DNA of 64,000 nt from Collinsella sp. TF06-26 (GTDB taxonomy: Bacteria > Actinomycetota > Coriobacteriia > Coriobacteriales > Coriobacteriaceae), in NCBI RefSeq assembly GCF_002232035.1, contig NZ_NKXR01000007.1:1-64000 (forward strand). The letters are read 5' to 3'. How positions within the stretch are numbered: position 1 is the first letter of the stretch; the number at the start of each line of letters is the position of its first letter. Of the stretch, positions 41,001 through 48,024 are shown in pieces. Below the pieces are notes generated by a model. It made no database searches, was not told where the DNA came from, and saw only the letters and a list, made by a program, of their open reading frames with translations. The position numbers and the translations under genes are program-made.

Positions 41001-42402
41001 TGAACTGCTCGGTCCAATTGAGGTCGGTTCTTACCTGGAAGAGGGCCTTAATATTGCCGTATGCGGGGTCGTTGTTGTTACCCCAGGTTTTGCCTACCCA
41101 ATCGTAGGCGAGCGAGCCGTACAGCTGTGTGGCGATATCCATCGTGAACAGCGGCGTGCAATGGTGGCGAAGGAGCTTGGTGTTTCTTGGATCGGTGCCC
41201 GAACCGGCACTCATACTCTTGTACTGATTCCACTTCCCCTCCATCTCGTCGAGGTAGCGGTTTGCCTGCTTGGCGCCCGACTCGCGCGGCGATTTCTTCC
41301 AGTATTCCGGATCAGGGTTGCCCGAATCGTTCATATAGCTGGCTGGTTTGTATCCTCCACCAAACAGCACGTATCCAGCAAACGAGAAATCAAAGAGGAT
41401 CGGAAATGTGGGCATCCAACACGTGAACTTATTACCACCGATGCCGGGAAACGCCGCTGGGAAATCAAACGGAGTGACCTCTTGGTCCATAGTGGTGGGA
41501 ATGATGGTGGTCGAGCCCGATTCTGCCTTTGCGGCCGGCGCGGTGACAACGGCCATGGGGGATGAGAGCGTGTAGGTTTTGCCCTGATAGTTGAGGACAA
41601 AGCGCAGCTTGCATCCTTCTTCCAGAAGGCTCGACGCTGCATCGAGGAACTTGTCTTCGAGCGTGAACGTCGCCAGATTATCCGCGCCCGATGCGCTGGC
41701 TTTGACTTGGCCAATCTGCGTGACGGTTTCGGTTGAGCTGCCCGCAGCGGGCATCACTTTATTGATATGCAATGTTGCCTGCCCGCCCTGCGGCAGATGA
41801 GCCTGCACGGTAAAAGCGTGCGTGTCGGGCTGGTCGTTTGCTGCTTCGTCCGCTGGCATTGCCATAAACGTGGCGTCGGCGTACTGGATGTCCCATTCGT
41901 CGAATGTGAGCTGTCGAAAGTACGGCTCGCCGTCGGAAAGCGGACGCGTGGGCGCGGTTATGGCGGTGCCGCCCTGGATACGCGCAAGGGGAATCTCGAC
42001 ATCGCGGTAGCCCGCCATGCTAATGGAGATGCCGCCGTTAAAGTCGTACGCGTCAAGGAGCGTTGCCTCGTCTACGTAGCCTTCCGAAAGCGAGGCAATC
42101 TCAAAGATGGCCGTGCCTTCTTCATCGGTCGTGGCGGCGAGCTGCTTGCCTGCGGCGTAGCGCGACGTGAGCGTGACCTTGGCACCTGCGATAGGCGTAT
42201 TCTTGTTGGCGACGTCGACCACGACCACGCCAAACATGGTGCGCGAGAGAACGAGCACCCTGAAGGGGTCTTTTTCGTCGGCATAGGCTTCGGTGGGCGC
42301 GAACGGCAATATGAAGGCGTTTGCGCTGCCCGGCACGCGAGGCAGCATGATGCCTGCCAGCGAGGATGCTCCGGCGATAAGTAACGAACGGCGATCAAGC
42401 AT
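38035..42402 (-). CDS. Tat-exported, sortase-anchored giant surface protein
   Basis: This protein of about 1455 aa starts with a twin-arginine signal (LDRRSLLIAGASSLAG ... ANAF). The frame is open from 42498, but GGGAG precedes the ATG at 42402 directly before the RR motif. An Ig-like or carboxypeptidase-regulatory-like domain follows (VANKNTPIAGAKVTL ... EEGTAIFEI). The rest is a long beta-rich region with no enzyme motif that I recognise. The C-terminus is a glycine/serine linker, the motif LAGTG, a hydrophobic helix and a short charged tail. LAxTG is the class E sortase signal of high-GC Gram-positives. Tat export of a wall-anchored protein is uncommon. A LuxR gene lies upstream on the same strand. 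Confidence 0.85.
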   Translation of the reverse strand: MLDRRSLLIAGASSLAGIMLPRVPGSANAFILPFAPTEAYADEKDPFRVLVLSRTMFGVVVVDVANKNTPIAGAKVTLTSRYAAGKQLAATTDEEGTAIFEIASLSEGYVDEATLLDAYDFNGGISISMAGYRDVEIPLARIQGGTAITAPTRPLSDGEPYFRQLTFDEWDIQYADATFMAMPADEAANDQPDTHAFTVQAHLPQGGQATLHINKVMPAAGSSTETVTQIGQVKASASGADNLATFTLEDKFLDAASSLLEEGCKLRFVLNYQGKTYTLSSPMAVVTAPAAKAESGSTTIIPTTMDQEVTPFDFPAAFPGIGGNKFTCWMPTFPILFDFSFAGYVLFGGGYKPASYMNDSGNPDPEYWKKSPRESGAKQANRYLDEMEGKWNQYKSMSAGSGTDPRNTKLLRHHCTPLFTMDIATQLYGSLAYDWVGKTWGNNNDPAYGNIKALFQVRTDLNWTEQFTLGPVPFFLNVNPWVLAKLTLAVGAHTHGSGAAFFKNISLDYSNTSGSFTIQIGLAVTFGAGAAGVASSAVRGAASLTLFIGYEKADGHQLPRLRVGADVDVDVILQFVMFKWTTKAWSGSWPTLIDSWNMSVNNGDQYVLQRSELALGGNTPYTLDACFGTPGNAEAGGVPQFIASATIVTNAELLARAEVKATAVNAAPVVRDWDQAVTRIELEADAESDDTGQIEHFVHALVENDENAAPMYEYTYIGQATNAVADPNANSAGVSEDERGGIKPSSDNVLFTGVLSEAHMKLAMIAGAECLFRIASVRYGDNGRSRLVVHTKANGTWSAPTPVDFPLGFGEGDVERDGIFDYDFDVVEYTDGRGNQDAYVLLVSGERPAGDNTLFDAASTSGILSVVRLRISNGGVRVISHTSWRSISRGRLQEDGYHCLQCPRITAGKTLVDGRLSGAYLHRRGTTAEKALGSEAEVALECFTLWSDDLGDSLTFRQVLRFPQAPSSIELSEPENINGKMVVPVAYETADGCGCASYAVIGQSIAGWGVMPPDATVPHAVPWPQHSGFLATVNEQLQHITWTRGASAFATQPVGAAGCGPASFSVSNNGRCALYVENTDGKVGQTYDEEGNPVAVMGKHFRIFASTLAGDLFTEPFVMCELDHPVDQITTFLTSGGMLSALATHIVSAEKSEAELHGIEVPLVACATPTGAVATSGAVVPGAAGESFMVTVRNDGNTLLTAGTIDLYREGSSQPFSSASIGFGANARMASIYDPELAEDASANDMAHVKYALETLGARFATHPLVADNGNAVLAPGCTAQFRMSFAIPESWSDEVGKRVTLYAKARNLVALDPVTLEEIRPGANSALSAVLHELHVPDAACERSEVQVGVCDSADTTGLHDAPMTADGDGSSSGGGTDEGGGSGGSSSGSGKDHGNNKRSGKAGALAGTGDSNVPLTAAAAALAAVGAGLVAYSARRMALEKDTANEDNSDRPR

Positions 42403-42557
42403 TTTGGGCTCCCATCCCGCAGGTATCGGTGGAAATAATCCAATTTTGCGAGAAGGTGCCCCGTGGCGGTAGTGCCGTTCAAGGGTCAAAATGTCCAAAT
42501 TGATCGAGCGAAGCGCTGGGTTTCGGAACGCGTTCGATGCGCTTGGCAGCCCGGTCG

Positions 42558-43562
42558 CTAACGCAACATGTGCGCGACCAGCTCGGCGCGTGTGCCGATG
42601 CCAAGCTTTGCATATACGCCGGATAGGCGGTTTTTAACTGTGCCCGGCGACACGCCCATATGGCGTGCGATTTCGGCGTTGGTCCACCCACGGCAGGCGA
42701 GCATGGCCATGGTGAACTCCGTGGTCGTTAGATCGTCGGCCACGTCCTCGCCCGAATCGGGGTTGTGGATGCGCCGCCAGCCGTAGCTGAATCGATACGT
42801 GATCTCGATGATGCGAGCGAAATCGTCGGGGTATTGCGATTTTAAGCATGCCTCGATAAGCCCCTGCAAAAGGCCGTGGTGCTCGCCAATGAGCTCGATA
42901 AGGCCGTCGGGACGCGCAATGTCCCAAGCGGCTCCGAAGTGTGCCTTTGCGGCGTCGACGTCTTTGAGACTCATGCAGGCCATGGAAGCCGACAGGTGCA
43001 GGAACAGCTCCGAGATGGGATAACTTCCCTGTTTCATGATCAGGGCGTTTTCCGCCATGCCTAGACTGCGGCCATATTCGCCGCGCAGGTACAGGGCATG
43101 CGCCATCACGTAGCTGGCGAACAGGCGCAGGCCTTCGGGCAGATGCGCTGCAAGCGGATAAAACTCTTCGGCGGAATACGGGGAAGGCAAGTGCAGCAGG
43201 ACGCTCGCGGCCGAGGCGAACAGGATATGCGTGGCGTGGACGGCGGGTGATTCCTCGTCGGCCGGCGTATCGAGGATGCCAGCAAGGCAACGGCGGGCAT
43301 CGGCGATACGGTTGAGCGACAGACTGGCATATCCGCAGATAAAGCATGCGGAATAGCGCAGCGCGGGGTCGGTGGCGTCAAGATAGGAGCGTGCTGTCTT
43401 GGCGGCGAGTGCGGCCTGTCCGCGAAAGTACAGCGCTTCTGCCGTGGCGATGGTGCGTGAATCGGGGCCGGAAATGCCTGCAACCGCAGCGTCAATCTGC
43501 CCCGGCGCAAAGGCAGTGCACATCAACGGCATGGGAACGCATGGGTAGCCATCGCAGTCCAT
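42558..43562 (-). CDS. LuxR-type regulator with helical sensor domain
   Basis: This 334-aa protein has an N-terminal TPR-like helical part (ALYFRGQAALAAKTARSYLD, ALYLRGEYGRSLGMAENALI) and a C-terminal LuxR DNA-binding domain (TTEFTMAMLACRGWTNAEIA, RHMGVSPGTVKNRLSGVYAK). It lacks a receiver domain and a full MalT ATPase. The long frame begins at 43679 inside a guaA relic; GGGAGATGG places the start at 43562. It lies about 155 bp before the surface-protein gene in the same direction and is its likely regulator. Confidence 0.8.
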   Translation of the reverse strand: MDCDGYPCVPMPLMCTAFAPGQIDAAVAGISGPDSRTIATAEALYFRGQAALAAKTARSYLDATDPALRYSACFICGYASLSLNRIADARRCLAGILDTPADEESPAVHATHILFASAASVLLHLPSPYSAEEFYPLAAHLPEGLRLFASYVMAHALYLRGEYGRSLGMAENALIMKQGSYPISELFLHLSASMACMSLKDVDAAKAHFGAAWDIARPDGLIELIGEHHGLLQGLIEACLKSQYPDDFARIIEITYRFSYGWRRIHNPDSGEDVADDLTTTEFTMAMLACRGWTNAEIARHMGVSPGTVKNRLSGVYAKLGIGTRAELVAHMLR

Positions 43563-43665
43563 CTTCCATCTCCCAACAGCTGGCAACAATAGCAGCAATT
43601 GTACTCCTGTTGCTCGGGACTGAAATTTGTGGGTATCGCCTGCGATTATGCCGAACGTATAAAGG

Positions 43666-43737
43666 GAGGTTCCCGGCATCTGTCGTGTGTGCTACGACCT
43701 CACGCCCAAGCCTGTCGGCACCGTTGAGTGGGAGTAA
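43666..43737 (+). pseudogene. guaA 3'-end relic (23 codons plus stop)
   Basis: The sequence reads EVPGICRVCYDLTPKPVGTV-EWE-stop, matching the guaA terminus [23 protein letters not shown] without gaps at 16 of 23 residues. No guaA sequence lies before it. A strong terminator follows, as for a genuine gene end. It is best explained as a displaced guaA end left by an integration event that carried its own guaA terminus. Confidence 0.8.
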
Positions 43738-43774
43738 GCTTCTACTCTTTTGGGCGAATTGCATTGATGGAGAG

Positions 43775-43814
43775 GGGGTCCCGCACAAACGCGTGCGGGA
43801 CCCCTTTCGTTTTA
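43775..43814 (+). terminator. terminator of the displaced guaA end
   Basis: A perfect 12-bp stem GGGGTCCCGCAC / GTGCGGGACCCC is followed by TTTCGTTTT on the plus strand. Its polarity fits the guaA relic, not the kinase gene on the other strand. Confidence 0.85.
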
Positions 43815-44963
43815 CTGATCGGTTAACGCTACAGATCGTTTTGGAAGGCTTGCGAGCATAGTGGTCCCGTTCTCGGAACTTGCTTCGACCTCTACAGCGC
43901 CACCGTGAAGCGCTGCAATCTCCCAAACGAGCGCGAGTCCGAGTCCTGCGCCGCCGTATGCCCTGCTGCGGGATTTATCCAGGCGAAAGAACGGTTGGAA
44001 GATGCTCTCGCGGTACTGCTTGGGTATTCCCGGGCCCTGGTCCTCGACTCGCAGGAACACGCGGCTGTTGTTGTCGCAGATGGAGACGTTGACAGTCGAG
44101 CCGGGGCGGCTGTAACGGATGGCATTTTCGACCAGGTTAAACACCAGCCGATAGAGGAGCGTGTCGCTCCCGATTACTAAAGCGTCTCCAGCACAATTGA
44201 GGGCTATGCCCTTATTTTCGGCAAGTGGCGCAAGGTCGGTGAGGACCTCTTCGGACAAGGGACCAAGTTCAACATCGTCCTCGCAAGGAACGCTGCGGAG
44301 CTCACTCATCTCGAGCAACACCTTGGTCATCCGCGACATCCGCTCAGTTTGTTCTTGTAGCAGGCCGAGCAGCTCGGCTGTTTCGGGTTGCAAACCGGAG
44401 TGCTCGGAGATGAATAGTTCAATCTGTGCTTGCATAAGGGCGAGCGGGGTGCGAAGCTCGTGTGCGGCGTTGCCGGTAAACTGACGCTGTGCAGAGAACC
44501 CTTCGCCAAGACGAGCGATCATGTCGTTGAAAGAGGCGCTGCATCGTTGTAGCTCGGTGGGCACATCTTCATTGAGTCTGATTTCGCTTAGGTTGTCAGG
44601 TTGCACACGCTCAACCTGAGCTGCAAAAGCCCGTAGCGGTTTGAGTGCACGGCCGCTCACAAAGTATGCCAGCGCGCCGCCAAGGAGTGTGACTCCAGCC
44701 GTGATGTACCAGGTTGTCGTGCCAAAAGACTCCTGTGCGTCGTTTACGACGATCGTGACCTTTTCATCGAGGGTCGCTTTCGTTGGGTCGAACGCTTGGG
44801 GCGAATCTTCACCGGTTGCGTTAAAGGCCGAGATGTCACTGCCGATGGCATCCATGTAGCGCATACCCGTATAGCCGACCAGGCAGTTCGTCAGCACGCA
44901 CGCCGCGCACGTCAGCAGTGCCGTCATGATCGTTATGCGCCATTGCAGCGAAAGCCCTTTCAT
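43812..44963 (-). CDS. sensor histidine kinase
   Basis: This 383-aa membrane kinase has a first membrane helix at about 9-31, an extracytoplasmic loop of about 50 residues rich in D and E, a second helix at about 84-103, and HAMP (RALKPLRAFAAQVERV). The phospho-acceptor is His168 (FTGNAAHELRTPL), followed by an HATPase with NLVENAIRYS, DQGPGIP and GGAGLGLAL. It overlaps the response regulator stop by about 4 bp. Its divergent neighbours are redox proteins, so it may sense thiol or envelope redox state (inference). Confidence 0.9.
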   Translation of the reverse strand: MKGLSLQWRITIMTALLTCAACVLTNCLVGYTGMRYMDAIGSDISAFNATGEDSPQAFDPTKATLDEKVTIVVNDAQESFGTTTWYITAGVTLLGGALAYFVSGRALKPLRAFAAQVERVQPDNLSEIRLNEDVPTELQRCSASFNDMIARLGEGFSAQRQFTGNAAHELRTPLALMQAQIELFISEHSGLQPETAELLGLLQEQTERMSRMTKVLLEMSELRSVPCEDDVELGPLSEEVLTDLAPLAENKGIALNCAGDALVIGSDTLLYRLVFNLVENAIRYSRPGSTVNVSICDNNSRVFLRVEDQGPGIPKQYRESIFQPFFRLDKSRSRAYGGAGLGLALVWEIAALHGGAVEVEASSENGTTMLASLPKRSVALTDQ

Positions 44964-45634
44964 TCGCCATCCTCCATAACGTAGCCCTCTCCAATCCGAT
45001 TGCGAATCGGGTCGTATCCCAAAGCGCCGCGCAACTTTTTTCGGAGCGACGAGATGTGAACGCGGGTTGCGTTGCTAAAGCTGTTCACGGTGCTATCCCA
45101 AACGTGCTCTATAAGCTCCTCTTGGCTTACCGGTCGCCCCTGATTAAGCATCAGGTATTCCAAGATTCCCGTTTCCTTGCGTGTAAGAGATAGAGCCTCA
45201 CTGTCCACGGAAGCGATGCGCGCCTTGGTGTCAAAGTTGAGCTTTCCGCAGGTTAATACTATGTCGCTTTGTGCGAAGCGCCTGAGGGTAAGGCTGCGGA
45301 TCCTTGCCGCAAGTTCGTCCAGATGAAACGGCTTGGTAAGGTAATCGTTGGCGCCGGCATCGAGTCCGGCGACTTTATCGGATACTTCGCCACGTGCGGA
45401 CAGAATCAGTACCTTGGTCTCGCAGTCGGTTTTCCTAAGTTCCCTGAGCACGGTCATGCCGTCGATACGGGGGAGATTGAGGTCGAGCACCACGAGGTCA
45501 AAGACTTCGACGCCCAGCAGGTCGAGCGCCTCCTGTCCATCGTGACAGCAGTCGACGCTGTACGCCAAGTTTCGCAAGCTGTGCGCGATTGCATCGCACA
45601 GTGCTCGCTCGTCTTCGACGATCAAAATACGCAT
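44960..45634 (-). CDS. OmpR-family response regulator
   Basis: This 224-aa protein has a receiver domain with Asp51 (VVLDLNLPRIDGM), the acid pair VEDE at 7-10 and the Lys in YLTKPF, and a winged-helix output domain (LTRKETGILEYLMLNQGRPV, then HISSLRKKL). The frame is open from 45652, but AAGGAG lies seven bases before the ATG at 45634. It pairs with the histidine kinase downstream. The divergent spacer of 87 bp to the CXXC-peptide operon suggests that this regulator controls it. Confidence 0.9.
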   Translation of the reverse strand: MRILIVEDERALCDAIAHSLRNLAYSVDCCHDGQEALDLLGVEVFDLVVLDLNLPRIDGMTVLRELRKTDCETKVLILSARGEVSDKVAGLDAGANDYLTKPFHLDELAARIRSLTLRRFAQSDIVLTCGKLNFDTKARIASVDSEALSLTRKETGILEYLMLNQGRPVSQEELIEHVWDSTVNSFSNATRVHISSLRKKLRGALGYDPIRNRIGEGYVMEDGE

Positions 45635-45721
45635 AACAGTCTCCTTGCACATTCCATATCGCGCTTAACACGGATTTTATAGCCGATATGGTCCAATGGT
45701 CGCGTAACGAAAGGAGTGGTC

Positions 45722-45871
45722 GTGTTGTTCAAAGCGGTAAAACCCGTGGTACAGGTCGCTTTGTTGATCGTCGGAATTACCATGGTGTGCTTTGGTGTTA
45801 TGCGTGGCGAGGCGGATGCCGTGCTGGCCAAAGCGATTAGGCTGTGCTTGGAGTGTATCGGAATTGGATAA
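45722..45871 (+). CDS. 49-aa CXXC membrane peptide (CD1871A-like)
   Basis: The GTG-started protein has one membrane helix (about VVQVALLIVGITMVCFGVMR) and ends LAKAIRLCLECIGIG with a C-x-x-C pair. This matches the short CD1871A family of CXXC peptides, encoded in other gut anaerobes next to 4Fe-4S and TlpA-like genes. AAAGGAG precedes the GTG. The next gene starts inside its last codons, so the two are coupled. It may carry thiol electrons across or at the membrane. Confidence 0.75.
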   Translation: MLFKAVKPVVQVALLIVGITMVCFGVMRGEADAVLAKAIRLCLECIGIG

Positions 45872-46775
45872 AAGAAAAAACACCGGATCGCATCTTTTGG
45901 CGCGATTTCGCGGATTGATTCAGGCGGCGGCGACGCTTGCGACCAATATTCATCTGCCCAATTTTGCCAAGGGAGGCATTTACCAAGGGGCGGGCAAGGC
46001 CGTCTGTGTGCCGGGACTCAACTGCTACTCGTGTCCGGCGGCTTCGGGTGCGTGTCCCATCGGCTCGTTTCAGTCGGTGGTGGGCTCGTCTAAGTTTAGC
46101 TTTTCGTATTACGTCACCGGAACGCTCATTCTGATCGGCGTACTGTTGGGGCGTTTTGTATGCGGCTTTTTGTGCCCGTTTGGATGGCTGCAGGAACTTC
46201 TACACAAGATTCCCGGCAAAAAGCTATCAACGAAAAAGCTCAAGCCGCTCACGTACATCAAGTATGCCGTGCTGCTGTTTGCCGTGGTGCTGCTGCCTGT
46301 CTTGGTGGTCAACGATGTGGGCATGGGCGACCCGTTCTTTTGCAAGTACATCTGCCCACAGGGCGTGCTCGAGGGTGCGATTCCGCTGTCCATCATGAAT
46401 ACGGGAATCCGCTCCGCGCTGGGAAAGCTCTTTACCTGGAAGCTCGCGATTCTCATTGCGGTTGCGGTGCTGAGCGTGTTGTTCTACCGCCCCTTCTGCA
46501 AATGGATCTGCCCCCTCGGTGCGTTTTATGCGCTCATGAACAAGGTGTCGTTGTTGGGGATTCAGGTTGACCAGTGCAAATGCGTTTCGTGCGGCAAGTG
46601 CGCCAAGGTGTGTCTGATGGACGTGGACGTTACGCGTACGCCCGACCATGCCGAGTGCATTCGTTGCGGCAAATGCGTGGGTGCGTGCCCCGTCGATGCC
46701 ATTAGCTTTCGCTACGGGCTGGGCGTGACGGGCGACAAGACCGCGCAGTCCGCGCAGGACTGCGAAAACAAATAG
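45864..46775 (+). CDS. membrane 4Fe-4S protein (NapH/CcdA-linked electron-transfer type)
   Basis: The 303-aa protein, starting at TTG 45864 inside the end of the CXXC gene, has about four membrane helices and several cysteine pairs. The sequence CYSCPAASGACPIG precedes the first helix, CGFLCPFGWLQ and CKYICPQG lie in loops, CKWICPLGAFY follows, and two classical ferredoxin motifs (CKCVSCGKCAKVC and CIRCGKCVGACP) come near the C-terminus. The layout is like NapH/YccM quinol-linked ferredoxins. It probably delivers electrons between quinol or ferredoxin and the extracytoplasmic TlpA-like protein encoded next. Confidence 0.85.
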   Translation: MDKRKNTGSHLLARFRGLIQAAATLATNIHLPNFAKGGIYQGAGKAVCVPGLNCYSCPAASGACPIGSFQSVVGSSKFSFSYYVTGTLILIGVLLGRFVCGFLCPFGWLQELLHKIPGKKLSTKKLKPLTYIKYAVLLFAVVLLPVLVVNDVGMGDPFFCKYICPQGVLEGAIPLSIMNTGIRSALGKLFTWKLAILIAVAVLSVLFYRPFCKWICPLGAFYALMNKVSLLGIQVDQCKCVSCGKCAKVCLMDVDVTRTPDHAECIRCGKCVGACPVDAISFRYGLGVTGDKTAQSAQDCENK

Positions 46776-46808
46776 GTACCTATTAAGCTTCGATACAACG
46801 GAGGAACC

Positions 46809-47771
46809 ATGAAACTGTCGAAAATTGCGGCCCTGTTGATGCTGCCCGTGCTGGCGCTGACTCTCGCGGCGTGCTCTGCCCCCAAGGGCGACGCGAAGGA
46901 TGCCACGAGCGGCGATGCGCAGATTGCCGAGCTTGTGGCACAAAAGCCGTCGAGCGCCGAGGAGGCGGCCGAGCTGTACCAGCAGCTGCTGCAAAAGGAA
47001 AACGAGATCTTTGCGAGCGATAACGCCCTATGGGAAAAGGTATTCAATGCCGCAAATAAAGACTCGGCAATGATTGAGGACGGTAGCAATTACGGCGACT
47101 TTTTGCTTGATACCATCGAGGGCGCCAAGGATCAGTTTACGGCTGACGAGCTCAAGACGCTTAAGGCCGGCGCACAGCAGGTCAAGGAGATCGAGGATAA
47201 GCTCATGGCGCTGGAGAAGGAGTTTCCCGGATGCGGCAGCACGCCCGGCGAGGGGGAGAGCGTCGATGCCTCGACCGCAGGCATGACCAACGGCGAGAGC
47301 GGGGAGACGAAGTTCCCCAGCTTTAAGGGCAAGGACTTGGACGGCAACGATGTAAACAGCGACGAGCTGTTCTCCAAGAACAAGGTCACCGTCATGAACT
47401 TCTGGTTTACCACCTGCAAGCCGTGCGTGGGAGAGCTGGGCGATCTGGAGAAGCTCAACAAGGAGCTTGCCGAGAAGGGCGGCCAGGTCGTGGGCGTCAA
47501 TTCCTTTACGCTCGATGGCAACAAAGACGAGGTGGCAGACGCCAAGGACGTACTTTCCAAGAAGGGCGTGACGTACAAGAACATCTGGTTCAAGTCGGAT
47601 AGCGAGGCCGGCAAGTTCACCTCCAACTTGTACTCGTTCCCGACCACCTACGTGATCGACCAGAACGGCAACATCGTGGGAGAGCCAATCATGGGCGGCA
47701 TCAACTCCGCCGAGCAGCGAGAGGCGCTCAACAAGCTGATCGATCAGGCGCTTGCTAAGAGCGAGCAGTAG
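46809..47771 (+). CDS. TlpA-like thiol-disulfide lipoprotein
   Basis: This 320-aa lipoprotein has a signal peptide with lipobox LTLAAC (Cys22). A helical extracytoplasmic domain (about 35-140) precedes a thioredoxin-fold domain with WFTTCKPCVGEL (active CKPC 203-206) and a cis-proline segment FPTTYVIDQNG. It should reduce or exchange disulfides outside the membrane. The operon order CXXC peptide, membrane 4Fe-4S protein, TlpA suggests an electron relay to this protein. It is followed by a terminator. Confidence 0.9.
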   Translation: MKLSKIAALLMLPVLALTLAACSAPKGDAKDATSGDAQIAELVAQKPSSAEEAAELYQQLLQKENEIFASDNALWEKVFNAANKDSAMIEDGSNYGDFLLDTIEGAKDQFTADELKTLKAGAQQVKEIEDKLMALEKEFPGCGSTPGEGESVDASTAGMTNGESGETKFPSFKGKDLDGNDVNSDELFSKNKVTVMNFWFTTCKPCVGELGDLEKLNKELAEKGGQVVGVNSFTLDGNKDEVADAKDVLSKKGVTYKNIWFKSDSEAGKFTSNLYSFPTTYVIDQNGNIVGEPIMGGINSAEQREALNKLIDQALAKSEQ

Positions 47772-47850
47772 AAAACGCGTAAAGCATGGCGAGGATCGTG
47801 CGCCGCTGTGCGGAGTAGTCCGCTGCCTTTCAAGATAATCTCCACCATAT

Positions 47851-47877
47851 AGAGGTCCCGCTCGGGACCTCTTCTTT
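47851..47877 (+). terminator. Rho-independent terminator
   Basis: An AGAGGTCCCG / CGGGACCTCT stem is followed by TCTTTT. It ends the redox operon. Confidence 0.8.
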
Positions 47878-48024
47878 TAGGCACCGTCCCGTTCGTTTTT
47901 TGATGCGGTTCCCTACATTCCTCACTGGCGCCGGCAAAAAATGGGGATAGAGTAGGACAAACGCGTCGAATACGAACGGCGGGGGAGAGCGGGCAGGGTG
48001 CCTGCGCAGGAGAGGTTGCCGTCC

